64,000 bases of DNA, from the NCBI GenBank assembly GCA_028554755.1, contig JAPTOF010000017.1, forward strand, positions 1,736,001 to 1,800,000, in the 5' to 3' direction. Positions within the stretch are counted from its first letter, which is position 1. The number at the start of each line of letters is the position of its first letter. Both the position numbers and the translations under genes were made by a program. Below the pieces are notes generated by a model, which was given only the letters and a program-made list of their open reading frames with translations, did no database searches and had not been told where the DNA came from. The DNA is from Cordia subcordata (lineage: Eukaryota; Streptophyta; Magnoliopsida; Boraginales; Cordiaceae). Below are positions 36,001 through 48,023 of the stretch, piece by piece.

Positions 36001-39000
36001 CTGCAGTTGCTATATTTATAGAATATAGCATCATATGTTACAAAATTCTAGAATGCATTCTGTTTTAACAAAATCAAAACGGGATACCAATTAATGTCAT
36101 ATACTGAATCTTTGTCTACATAAGGTGGTTCTTTTTCATGTTTATCTGAATGCATTTGTTTATTGTGAGATGCATCGCTTGTTATCAGATATGGTTTGGA
36201 GAACCTTAGATGAACTGATATCTTCTTTTATAATGCTCTAAGGTACAAAGCTGCTATCAAGGCTGATCCTTTGTGTTATGAGGTATGGGTATTAACTTTG
36301 AAGCATTAGTATTCTTAGTTGGATCACTTAAAAGCTATGTTAAGGATGGTAGGATATTTATTTCCTAGCTGCCCTACAGTTGTTAGGACTGGAGAAATCA
36401 GACATATTATAGTGCTCAGATCCCATATCAATTCTTGTCTTTGCTCTTTAGATGGCATTAGTTATTTATAAGTTGATCCATTTAGGTACTTATCACAATA
36501 TAAAGGAAGGTTCTATAGATTAATTCTTGTTGATTCTCAAAGCCAAACGTATTTGCCTTTTGGTCCTTCAATTTTCAAAATTATCTTATTTTTCACCAAA
36601 TGTCCACTAACTCTGTAATTGTAATCATGTAAGTTATTTTTTCTGTTTGCACTTTGACGTTATCTTCTCTTTCCAGGCACTGGAATGTCTCATAGAGAAT
36701 CATATGCTCACCTCTGAAGAAGGTAACATTTCGTTGAACTTTTTGTCTGGTTTGGTTAATATTTTAATGATATTTATTCTATTGGGTAAAGGAAGTACCT
36801 TGATCACTAATATAGAGAAAATGCTTCCACATTTACTCCCACTTCCTCTATTTCAAAATTGAACAGGTCTTATTCTGTTTTTGGCTTGTTTAAAATGTCA
36901 CCCAGTTTCTTTGAATCGAAGTTTTATTGTCTCATAGTAGTTTTTACACATTATTCCTTGATCCTCACTTGTCTCCTGTGCACCGACTTTTGAAATGTTC
37001 AACTCTGATTTGATACTATTATATAAACCACTTTCCTCAGTATTTTCCATCTTCAACTTTTACCTTGATATCCATGCCAGGTCAAAATAAACATTCAATT
37101 TTGAAACAGATGGGTATATTTTGCTTCATATTCCTAATCTTAGATAAACTGCCAATGGATTTCAGAGAGGAACATGCTCTCATCATTGCAATTTAGTCCT
37201 GAAGATGGATGGCTCTCTTCATTCTATTCATGTTTGATAAAGAAGGTAAGCATCTGCTACTATAATAGATCACAGTGTAGTAATACTGGTATCTTCTGTT
37301 CCCCCTCCGTCTTTTTTTTCTTGTATATACCTAAAAACTTCCTTTTTCCTTTTAAATTGGTAAGGTTCTAGACTCTATGCACTTGGAAGCTAACACTTAA
37401 ACACCCACCTGTAAGCACACGTGAGAGCATATATATGTACATATATCTATGTCTACAGAAGGATGTGCATATAAATGTGTACTTGTGTATCTATGCTGTG
37501 GTTGCATGTTATAATTACTTATGAGTAGCAACTAATATCTTCTTCTACCATTTGGTCCAGTATGATAAAGAAAATGTTGTGGAGGCCAAATTTAAAGAAC
37601 TAGAACAGGAAGGATGTAATTCAAGGGCTTCTGACAAATCTGTATTATGTACGCTGAAAAACAACACAGATCTTTTAGCCTGCAAAGCTGAGTACTACCA
37701 TCAGTGTGGGGAATATCAAAAGTGCTTTGAATTAACATCTATGTAAGTATGTCCTGTACCTACTATTTGCTTCTTATTCTTAACATTTATGCTTGTTTAC
37801 CTTGCTCAGAACCACTTGTTTATAGTGTATATGATGCAATTTAGGTTGCTTGAAAAGGATCCTTTCCACTTGAAGTCTACACTGGTGCATTTAGCTGCAG
37901 CTATGGAGCTTGGTCACTCAAATGAGCTGTATCTTATGTCATGCAATTTAGTCAAGGACCATCCTCAAAAGTAAGAAGCTTTAATTTTTTTTATGTCTAA
38001 TTTTTCATTCCTGTAAACTTAGGTATTTCTCTCTTGAAACTTTTTCTTGTTTTCCTTCTCATAGACATATTATTCATTTCAAAATTAAGGATAGGAGGTA
38101 AATTGGACCTCATAGACATATTATTCATTTCAAAATTAAGGATAGGAGGTAAATTGGTCCAAGCTAAGCCTACTATGTTGACATTTGGAGGATAATGCAC
38201 TTGAATGCATGATGGTTTCAAGTAAATTGGACACAGAAAGGTTTCTTGGCTGCAGATTGAGAGTTGAAGGATGCTTTTAAATTTTGAGAGAGAAAAAGAT
38301 CTTTAACATGTTGATGCCTGAGAGCAAAAAAGATCTTTATTGTTTAACCTGGTGATATTGTTCTAATCTTCATTCTCTTGTGAGTGCTAATGTATCTTAT
38401 CTGATTACAAGCCAATATGAGTAGTTTCTATTGCAGTTTGAATGGATGAGAGGATTGAGGATAGGATTGGATTAGGCATCCCTCAATCTGCTTTGGTGAA
38501 TTTGCAATCTTCTGTTATTCTTCCATGCAAATACTAACTCAGTAATATCTTCAAAAAACTTGTTGGTTGATGCTTCAGTAACATCTGAGCTTGTCTTGTT
38601 AACTGACAATTGTTTGCATGGTCCTTGTTAACTGATTATTTATTTACGCACTTGCTAATTCATCTTTCTGCAAGTAAAAGAGCAAATTGCTTTTTTATTA
38701 CTATCCATATATTTCAATTAATTAACTTCTGATTTTGGTGACCAAGTATACAACTTATGATACTAGCATATATGGGAGGATCATTGATTTTATGTATCCA
38801 AGGCTTCTTGTGGAGATTTGAAGACACAGGACTTCTTTGTTCAGTGGTCGGCTATTGGAAGTCCAGAACTATATTAGATATGGACCTAGCCTTGTGTCCT
38901 GTTATGTCCAGTGGATCTCAGCTTGAATAACAAATGAATTTTCTAGTGAGGAGCTTGTTATGATCTCATATTGAAACAGGATAATGTTTGCATTATTTTG

Positions 39001-42000
39001 GGTGAACAACTGAAATGATCTTGTTTTTGCTTTGAAATCATCTTGTTTTTGCTTTGTGTTTGAAGTGTTTGGTTTCAGTACCAGGTTAAATTCACTTCAA
39101 CTTGTATTTTATACAGAGCTCTGTCTTGGTTTGCTGTTGGTTGCTATTACTATTGCATTAAGAAGTATGATCAATCACGTCGTTATTTCAGGTAAATCAA
39201 TGTACTTGAGCCAAGAAAATGGTTGTCTTTGAGCTTTGCTCTTGTCCAATCTCCCAATAGAAAGCGGGAAAGATCCCAGACAAATTTACTTTTATCAAGT
39301 GAATTTTACTGGAACAATGAAAAATGATTTATTGCAAGTGTCATTCTTCCGTCACCCCAACAAGAAGAAAGTGGAATTTCCCCCAAAACATATGGGGTTA
39401 TAGAACCAGTTCTGGGTAACTTGACAGGCCCTACATCTGATTCTTTACATTTACTTTTGAAGTCCAATTCTTTCTGTACTCCCTGATATTGTTTGGTCTA
39501 GTGGTTGCTGATCAATTGACATTCCTTTACTCAAACCTAACATTTTCTGCATGTGTTTTGCTTGATATTCTGGGGTATCTGAATGTATCGATTATCATCA
39601 ACATACTAATTGTGGAGCCTCGGGGTACCGGGAGTTTATGCTTATCAACCCTGAAAAGAGAACAAAGTTATTAGTCATTTAATCAGGATTGCGAAACATG
39701 CTTTTGGATTTCCAAGATAATAAAGTATTTATTTTCAAGATCAATGCAAGATGCGGCAGGGAATAAATTTTGCACAACTTAAAGCTTCAGGTAAACCGGT
39801 GTAACCGTATGAAAAAATAAACAAGTTAGCAACAGTGGCAGAGCCACATTGATGTGGGCCCTCTCTGACGTAAAAGATTTACTGTATCACATGGTGTGAT
39901 GCTGTGAAATTTTTCTCTTACCTTCCGTCTGTTCGCATGCTGAAGGAAAAAGTTTGCTGTATCACATGAAGTAATTCAGTGAATTTTTCTCACCTTTCGT
40001 TTTCTATTCTTCTCGCCCACCCCTTTCCCTGTTCCTTCATCTATTAAACATTTTTCCTTCTCTTTTATGTATTAAAATGGATTACCATATTTATGTTATA
40101 AATTTTATGATTCTTTCTTCTTTTTTATTTTTATTTTTTGAAGTTTATAATTTATGTAAAAAATTTATACATAAATGAGTGCCCCACAAGATTTGATGGT
40201 ATTGGACCCGCCCCTGGTTAGTACTTAGTGGCAAGTTGGCCCAGGTTATTTCATAGTTTAAGTTATCAATCGCATCTTTTTATCCTGTCTTGGCAGCAAA
40301 GCAACAAGCTTAGATGGAACATTTGCTCCAGCTTGGATAGGTATTGGAAATGCTTATGCAGCTCAAGAGGAAGGAGACCAGGCAATGTCTGCTTATCGTA
40401 CTGCTGCTCGTTTATTTCCCGGGTAAATGGCTCAACATAGTCAGAAGTTGATTATATCAGAGGATGCAGTTGTATCTCTGTGAACTTTTTATATGAAAAT
40501 AAATATAGTTGAACATGCGGTATAACAATGTTTATGTTGCATGTAGTGACCTGATATTTGAGAGCAAGACAAAAAGTAGGGCAAATTTATTAGAGATTTT
40601 AGCCAGGTGTCTAGACGTCTGCTTGTCATAGTTGAGATATTTTTCATCTGAGCGGTACTTGTCTCTTGTCATAGTTCTCAGAACTTTCAGAACACATAGA
40701 TGAGCTTCAATTAGTCAAAATGATAGATTTATGTAATTTGTTACCCATTCTTTTCTTCTCATGTCCATTAAGTCTTCATGGCAATTGGACAGATAGCCGT
40801 TCTATGAAGTGTCATATTGAGGAAGGATATAATAATATTTTACTGTCTGCATATATAGGAGAAGAAATTGGATGAAATAATCCTTTTATGAAGTGTCAAT
40901 TCAAAGGATGGCTAGAAGAATTTCTGATTTTTTTTTTTTTTTTAATATACCATACTGATCTAGGAATATTATAAATTGAGAAGATTGGGTTCCAAACAAC
41001 GCAAAACTTAAGGAAAAAACTTTAACAACATGTGCATAGGAAGACTACAGTCTTTTTTATCCGTTTGTCTTTCTGGTGCACATTTTTCTTGTTTCTTAAG
41101 ATAATAATATTTTCCATGTGAAAGATGGCTAGCATGTTGCTTTTTAAGCATTTACGTGACAGGGAAAGTGAGAAGCTTTCAGGAGCTAAAAATTTTTCTT
41201 TCTGATTTCAGTATGTTAGAAGGTTGTAGTGACAATTGCTTAGAAAAAAGCACATTATGCTGAATGTGCTACACATTGTGCAATTCCTCAAATTCTTAGG
41301 GGTGTTAGTTCCCTTTCTTTTATTGCCTTCTTAAGAGACTTTTTCCTAGTATGTACTTCCTTTAGTACGTAATTAGGGGTAGCTTCTTGTTTATCCCAAG
41401 GAAGTCATACAAAGAGTGAAGGAAGAGGGAAGTTTTGAAATGCAATATATATCTCTGGATGTCAATGTAGAAAATATGCTTCTCTATTCGGTGCTTCACA
41501 TTCCTTCCCGACAAAAATGATCCTAGGTTCATGTTACAGAAGGTAAATTGTTTTGTGTGATGGACACAATTACAGAAATTATAATATTCATGCTTATTTA
41601 TAATTGACGTCACTTACAATAGATATGGTTTTCCACATAGAAAGTGAAAGCCATCCTATTACTTATTGATAAATTGCTTCTTACAGGTTATCTGCTGATT
41701 CTCTTTTTCCAGGTGTCATTTGCCAGCACTGTTCATAGGGATGGAATACATGCGAACACACAGCTTCAAACTTGCTGAGCAGGTAAACTCTCATTTTGTC
41801 ATAGTTGACCAATTCTTCATTATGGTTCTGATTGGTATTTATGGTGAACATCTTGCAAAAGAAAATCTTTTCTTCGTGGTTAAATCAATTAGCAGTTAAT
41901 GATTTTTCCTTGTCCACTGATCCTTATTCACCTCTATAGACTTCCACATGGAACTCAGTCTCGTACTTGTAAATTGTTTGTATATTTAGGTGGTTAAACT

Positions 42001-43207
42001 ATGCTAAGCCTAACATAGTTCAGCATAATGATAGAACTTCTGCTTTCAGTTTATTTTGCAGGCCAAGGCCATATGCCTTTCGGACCCACTTGTATATAAT
42101 GAACTTGGAGTTGTTGCTTATCACATGAAGGAGTAAGAATTTTCCCCCTCAAGAAATATCCAATATTGGTTATACATATGCATGAATCTGTGTAGATGTA
42201 TGCATGTATGATTTACACAAAATTGAAGCTGATTCTGATCTATGTTATAGCAGACATCTCTTGTCGATCAAATACTAATTATAAGAGTATACTTTTGACA
42301 AGGTATAAGAAAGCTGTTTGGTGGTTTGAGAAGACATTGGCTCACATTCCATCGTCTCTAAGTGAGATGTGGGAACCAACTGTAGTCAACCTTGCTCATG
42401 CATTAAGGAAATTGAAGTAAGCCTTTACTCTTACTTGCATCATTAGCTTGCTTTTCTTTCATTTATTGGCTTATTAGCATCTTTGGTTTCATGTAAAAGT
42501 TTTGGTGAGATCATTCTTTGTCTTGATTCTCATCCTGGTTGTTTATGTCTTCTGCTTGACATGTGCGGATGTTTAGTCTCAATTTCCTTTTCCCTAATGC
42601 CATTAATTTATCTCGATATCCTTCTTTCCCTGCAATAAAGATGCTTTCCTGATGGAAGCATGTTTCTAAAATGTGTTTAAGATCATGTGTCTCAATTCAG
42701 GAGGTATAATGAAGCAATTACTTATTATGAGAAAGCTCTTGCTCTATCAACTAGAAGTTTAAGTAGCTATGCTGGTCTCGCTTACACTTATCACCTGCAG
42801 GTAATTACTTTCTGAAAATGGCCTATTGGCAGAAGTACTTAATTTATCGTCATGATGAGAAGTTTATTTGGTGATATGATTTCCTTTGTGCTACAGGATA
42901 ACTATAGTGCAGCAATTACTTACTATCACAAGGTAGATTCCTGTTAATCCCTCTAAACCTTGAACAAGATGCATTCTTATGCACATGCCTTTCATTCTGA
43001 AACACCATCATGAATGTTATCGCATTCCCATGAGTTTCCTGCATCTTTTGATTAGTGAGTCTCATAATCCGATATCCCGAACAGGCATTATGGCTCAAAC
43101 CAGATGACCAGTTCTGCACAGAGATGTTAACTTTGGCTCTTGTTGATGAATGCCGCTGCACTGATCCAAAAGTCCAATCTCATCATCCCAAGGAAGTCTT
43201 TATTTAA
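33006..43207 (+). CDS. APC6: Anaphase-promoting complex subunit 6 (CDC16 homologue)
   Basis: Sixteen exons give 547 aa: 33006-33251, 34739-34873, 35268-35341, 36243-36282, 36677-36722, 37166-37245, 37561-37742, 37845-37970, 39117-39191, 40297-40422, 41713-41782, 42062-42132, 42303-42416, 42701-42800, 42897-42932 and 43085-43207. All introns are GT-AG and every phase closes, ending at TAA. The protein starts MREEDIEKLRGVVRDCVSKH and carries tandem TPR helices, most clearly in the second half (SWFAVGCYYYCIKKY, AYAAQEEGDQAMSAYRTA, YNELGVVAYHMKEYKKAV, YNEAITYYEKALALSTR, YSAAITYYHKALWLKPDD). This order and length match plant APC6/CDC16. The subunit is part of the TPR scaffold of the nuclear APC/C ubiquitin ligase that drives cyclin degradation and exit from mitosis. 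Introns carry an AC microsatellite and a 51-bp tandem duplication. Nothing suggests damage. Confidence 0.97.
34031..34064. repeat. (CA)n microsatellite in APC6 intron 1
   Basis: CA units interrupted by single CG and TA steps. Confidence 0.95.
38058..38157. repeat. 51-bp tandem duplication in APC6 intron 8
   Basis: The stretch starting CTCATAGACATATTATTC at 38058 is repeated from 38109 with no difference over about 49 bp, so it is recent. Confidence 0.95.
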
Positions 43208-43540
43208 TAGGGGATGTTATCAGTAGCATTTCTCCATGTTGTAATTTATCAATTTATTTATTTGTTTACTTTGGTATGGATACTGAATTGTATATGTATC
43301 CAGTCCGGAGTAAGTTTTAGTGTAGAATAGGGTAGGGTACATCTATTTCCTGAATAGAGGAAAACACTAAGCAATCAAAGTTATGTTGATGATCAATTTA
43401 CTCGAATGATCATTGCCCCCTTAAAGAGTTACATTCACATGCTATGTTATTAGTTTCTGTAGACTTTTTACCATCAGTGTTGTCGAATATATATTATTTA
43501 TGAATGGAATCTCTTTTGTCAATCACTACGTATTCTTTTA

Positions 43541-43776
43541 GGGTTTGTTTGGATTATCTGTTTTGAAAACAACTCTTTTTTTTAGTTTTTGAAAAAGTGT
43601 TTTTCTTAAGAAGTTGGAAATTATTGACTTTTAAAAAAGTTAAATTTAAATTCTTTTTCTTTTCGAGTTTTAAAATTTTTCAAAAGCCAAGTTACGTATT
43701 TATTAAAAAAAAACATTTGCTTTTTTCAGGGAAATAAAAATATTTTCATGAAAAAAAAAGTTAATTCAAACAGGTC
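43541..43776. mobile_element. hAT-like MITE downstream of APC6
   Basis: Left end GGGTTTGTTTGGATTATC; right end, reversed, GACCTGTTTGAATTAAC. Such imperfect 'GTTTGGATT' ends are common in plant MITEs. The inside is AT-rich with no ORF. No exact target duplication was found. Confidence 0.6.
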
Positions 43777-44156
43777 TTCGATCCAAGAAGAGCTCTAACA
43801 CAGACTAAGGTCAAATTGACACGAGCCAAGATCCCAAGTCCCCAATTCCTTTTCCCCTCATTTTTTTTCTCAACTACTGCCTAATAGAAGCCCACGTGAC
43901 CCCGACCCTTTGGCCCCTCATTTTATTTTTCAATTATGTCTTGTAGTTGATTCTTAATACCCAAATTGTTTGGCGACATCACTTTTTAATTCTCCAATTC
44001 TTGGTAAAACCCTTTCATCCTTTATCTTTTATTCTTCGTTGGAAATTTCATTAGACTGTAGCAGCTAACGAAGGGGTCCCTCTTCCAACATTTTGTGTTC
44101 CTTTTCTTTACAACAAAACATATATATATTATACTATATTTTTTTTGTTATATAAT

Positions 44157-44188
<32 letters not shown>

Positions 44189-44656
44189 TCCCTTGATAAG
44201 TAACTTAGTCTAAACTATTTTTTATTATGATTTTTATTTGTTTGAATTGTAATAGTAATTTTGGTGTATATTTTTTCCATTTGAATGATATTTCAAAGTG
44301 TGATAAACTTTGAAAAAGAATTTTAATTATATTTTACCCCCAAATTCAAATCCTGGTTTCGACCCTAAAAACGTTTAAAATGCAAACTTTTCACCTTAAA
44401 AGAAAATGAATGCACACACACCGGCAACCATGTAATAGTTTTGTGTGTGCGTGTCTGAATATTTACGGATTCATTGGGCCTCAATTGTACGGTCCATTAA
44501 TTAGAAGGCCCATTGAAGCCCGTTAGGCGCCCATTTTGTCCGTCACCCAATAGCGGGCTTGCAGAAAACAAGAGAAAAGGAAAAAAATTGGAAAAAAAAA
44601 AACAAAAAAGCAAAAAGGAAAAAGACGAGTTGAAAGGAGTTGAGAAGTAGAAGAAG
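43777..44656 (+). promoter_or_regulatory. Intergenic region and leader before the 66-aa protein gene
   Basis: Contains TA-rich microsatellite sequence (44119-44187) and a purine-rich leader (44565-44656). No named promoter element is clear. Confidence 0.35.
44143..44187. repeat. (TA)n-rich tract
   Basis: Broken TA run with single G interruption. Confidence 0.9.
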
Positions 44657-45331
44657 ATGATAGCAGCAGGGGAAGAGGCCGGACCCAAACTTGTCCGGCT
44701 GCTCTACTTCGTCGGCGCCGGATGTGAGTTTCTTCTTCTTCTTCTTCTTCTTTAGTTATAAGTGCATTTTCTTCCTTCTCTTATATTCCGTAAATTAGAT
44801 TATTATGGTTTTAATGAGTATTTAATTATTCTTTTCTTTGTAATTTGATGAATTAGATTAGATTATTACGGATTCAAAGGATTGTCGAGCGTTTTCTTTA
44901 TTTTTTGGGTTATTCGATGCATGTTCAACAAGCATTTTTTCTTTTTTGCATTTTATCCTTTATATTGGTATATAAGAATTAGAATACACAAATACCTTTA
45001 AATTTTATTTTTTGTTCGAAGAGTTAGCGTAATGCCCTATATTGGTTTTTGGTTACGATTTGTGACTTGATTATAAGTGGGAGGTGGGGTGTGGGAAAAA
45101 CTAACAAGTGGGTTGATGTCAGTTGATTTGAAGGAAGGCCAAGTAATTATTTGAAGTGTTTATCCTTTTTGTCTTTTTCTCTCTTTTTTTGGGACAGTTT
45201 TGTGCACTGCTGCGATAAACAAGTGGAGGGATTTGGAGAGAAAGACCAATATGCGGAAGCAGCAACAAAGTAATAGTAAGGGGGAGTTATTAGAGAGGGC
45301 ATCAGATGTGGTACAAAAAGCAGTAGAGTGA
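44657..45331 (+). CDS. Small conserved-looking plant protein, 66 aa, one membrane segment
   Basis: Two exons, 44657-44723 and 45198-45331, joined by a GT-AG intron (GGAT|GTGAG and GACAG|TTTTG), give 66 aa and a TGA stop. The protein starts MIAAGEEAGPKLVRLLYFVG and has one hydrophobic segment at about residues 14-28 (RLLYFVGAGFLCTAA). A basic INKWRDLERK stretch and a charged, Gln-rich tail follow. This layout suggests a single-pass or membrane-anchored small protein with the tail on one face. I recall similar short plant proteins of unknown function but cannot name one with certainty, so no symbol is given. The start ATG is the first in a purine-rich leader. Clean phase across the intron and the protein-like sequence support a real gene. 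Confidence 0.75.
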
Positions 45332-46826
45332 ACTTTTATTCTGCCGCAATTCGTGTCATTTTGGTTCACAACCTGGGAAAATGACAATTTCAATTCGCGA
45401 TGATATTTTTGACAACTATGGTAAAAATGGAATTCTGTAAGAAAACATAAGTTGCTCTATTGGTTATCTTTTGCTGATCAATGGGTATGCTGTGGATTTT
45501 ACATTGATTCCGTTCTTTTAATTTGCTAGATGTGTTTTGTGGTTTTGCATTGTATTGATCGTTTGATCAATGTGGTTTTAAATGGTATTGTGGTTTATAG
45601 TGGAAATGTTAAATAAAAGTGAAAATTTCCTATTGGAACGATGTTATTTGGTCTGTATGACTTCAGTAATTGAGTATTATGCAATGGTTCTTGTAATCTC
45701 ATATTTTGGGCCATCTCCTCTATAATCTTGATTTATTGTTGAGAGACAAAATATAGGTTCATTGTTCCACTCCAATGGATTTAAGAATCCAAGAGCAAGT
45801 TGCTACCTGTTCAGGTATCTGTCATGAAATTCCTAGACATAGTATTCTCATAGAAACTGATTGCTTGCTTATTTTAGTGACCCTGATAGATGACATTTGT
45901 ATCAAGTTCATTAGTTCAGATTCTATTAGGTTGACCCCATCTATTTGAATGATTGGTCTTAACTCAGGAGGGGTGTTCAAATCTTGCCTAGAGAGAAGAG
46001 AATGTTCCAGGAATTCTAATACTTAAATTTTGTGTCGAGTTGGAAAAGATATTAAAAAATGTGAGGTAGGTGAACAGGCAAATTGAGTTTTTTGGATTAT
46101 TGCAGGATACAACTGTTTTCTTTCTGGTCTTAGAAAGCAAGAGTGGTCTAATTTTTTTCTTTTTCTTTAGAAGTAGTCGTTTGTCCTAACTATTCTGTTC
46201 ATCAGGTCTGCATCTGAGAATTTCGTTTAGCTTATGAGTGACTATAGTGAGATCCTCTGTAGGAAGCCTTTGCAGCATAAATCGACTGAATGTTGCTTAT
46301 TTGCTTTGTACTGAATTTAGCTTATTTGCTTTGGAACTAAGGCTACTAGTTAAGAAACAGGTTGCTATACTTCCACAAGTCTGCTTTGAATGGTAAAGGT
46401 TGTCGCCGTGAAGCTATAGTTAGTTGCACGGGGTCTTACCATCTGGCTATTGGTACTGCACCTACATCATTTGGCTCATGCGCAAGGCCACCCCTTTATT
46501 TCTGGAAGAAGTAAGCTTATTGCTGAGCTGGGAGGGTGAACAAGATTATTGCGTATGTTCATGTGAGGTTGAGATTTAACATATCAAGTGTTTTGAATAA
46601 TAAACTCTTAGTTCGTGAGTGGAAGAATGGAATGAAAAGCAAGAAAACATGTCATTCGTTGAAATCTAGATGAGAACTGCGTTCAGAATGCATTTGAAAA
46701 ACTGAACTGTGAATTTTACTACCTCTGTTACTTCCTCTCCTTTTCCTATTTCTTTCTTATCTTGTGGGCCAGGTTGTGGTTTGGAAGTTTACCGTTTTAG
46801 ACATCATAGTTTTTTCCAACTTAATA
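45332..46826. other. 3' flank of the small gene; no further gene seen
   Basis: The first 300 bp probably include the 3' untranslated region. The rest has no supported ORF or repeat. Confidence 0.4.
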
Positions 46827-47371
46827 GTGCTTTTGGTTTGTCCGTTTTCTATTTTCATTTTCATGAAAAATAAAAATTAAGATAGAAAACTCATTTGGTT
46901 AACTATTTGTTTTTTCAATTTTAGAAAATAGAGTACAGTTTTTTAGGAAATTAGAAAATATCAAAAGTCATTGAAAATAAAGTGGTAATTTTGTAAATAA
47001 CTTTAAAAGATTTAAAAAATAAGGTGATAATTTTGTAAATAACTCTAAAGATTCTGAAAACAAGGTGGTAATATTATAAATGGATTTAGAAAACAAGATA
47101 GTAATTTTGTAAATAATTCTAAAAATTTTAGAAATTAAAGTGGTATTTTTGTAGATATATCTAAAAAATTTACAAAACAAGGTAGTAATTTTGTAAATAT
47201 TTTCAAAAAATTTTAAAAAATAAAGTGGCAATTTTGTAAATAAACATAAAAAAGGAAAACTACCAAACATATTCTCTAAATTTTAGAAAACAAAAATTTA
47301 AAACTATAGAAAATGAAAATGAAAATGAAAATGAAAAATGAAAACAAAAAACAAGAAAACCAAACGCAACC
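46827..47371. mobile_element. MITE carrying an internal minisatellite
   Basis: Left end GTGCTTTTGGTTTG and right end, reversed, GTTGCGTTTGGTTTTC form an imperfect inverted repeat. Next to them, TTTCATTTTCATG on the left pairs with a run of GAAAATGAAAAT on the right. The 'GTTGCGTTTGG' end is a common plant MITE signature. The middle is a minisatellite (46978-47243). Confidence 0.65.
46978..47243. repeat. Minisatellite, about 7 diverged units of 30-45 bp
   Basis: The word GTGGTAATTTTGTAAATAA or a close variant recurs (46982, 47022, 47066, 47098, 47141, 47183, 47226), each followed by an A-rich spacer. It makes a false 100-codon minus-strand frame of Ile/Thr/Leu/Phe repeats. Confidence 0.85.
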
Positions 47372-47564
47372 TAAGTTTCTGTTTTCCCAGATTCTTAGCA
47401 TTAGTTTGCCATGTAATTCACAGTTGATTAAATGAAATTTGATGTGCAAAGGTATACCAATTGAAGGCTTTCTTTCCAGCTGCGTGTGATAATTGATACG
47501 ATGACAAATAGAAGAAAACGAAACCTAAAAATATGAAGTTCGATCTCAAGCTAGAATGAAATCT

Positions 47565-47801
47565 TGACAAAGGTAGAAGATTAACTCTAGTCAACAAGCT
47601 CTAACTCAAGTCAAATAGCACGTGGGTAAAGAAACAGTTATAAGACATGTGCTTAAGCTTGTTATTAGTTACTGGAAGTAATAGTTAGTTATGCTGAGTC
47701 AGCTTTAAGAATCTGAGTATATATATAACTCAACATTGTAAACAAGATAGCTTGGCTTAGTTAATGAGAATTACAAATTTCTTTGTTTCTATTTCTTATC
47801 A
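47565..47801 (+). repeat. 5' LTR of the Copia element
   Basis: Starts TGACAAAGGTAGAAG and ends TTCTTATCA. TATATATATAA near 47719 may be its TATA box. Confidence 0.95.
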
Positions 47802-47818
47802 TGGTATCTAGAGCCATA
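47802..47818 (+). promoter_or_regulatory. Primer-binding site (initiator Met tRNA type)
   Basis: TGGTATCTAGAGCC directly follows the LTR. It is the usual TGGTATCAGAGCC with one extra T. Confidence 0.85.
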
Positions 47819-48023
47819 GATCCTCTTTTTTTTTTTTAAGCTTCTCCTATGGTGGTTATCACCATAGCTCGAAGCTTTGAACTTCGTTTTGCATTGTTTT
47901 ACCATGTTTAGCAAAGAAATCAACTCCGATTTAGTTTTCTGCTACTTCTTCTTCAGCTATTTTCCTTTCTGATTTGTCAAGCCTTAGGTTTTCTACTCTA
48001 ATTGCAGATTCAAGCTCTTAACA

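Noticed and set aside
46968..47270. 100-codon repetitive minus-strand protein
   Set aside because: It is the translation of the minisatellite inside a MITE. No gene features around it.
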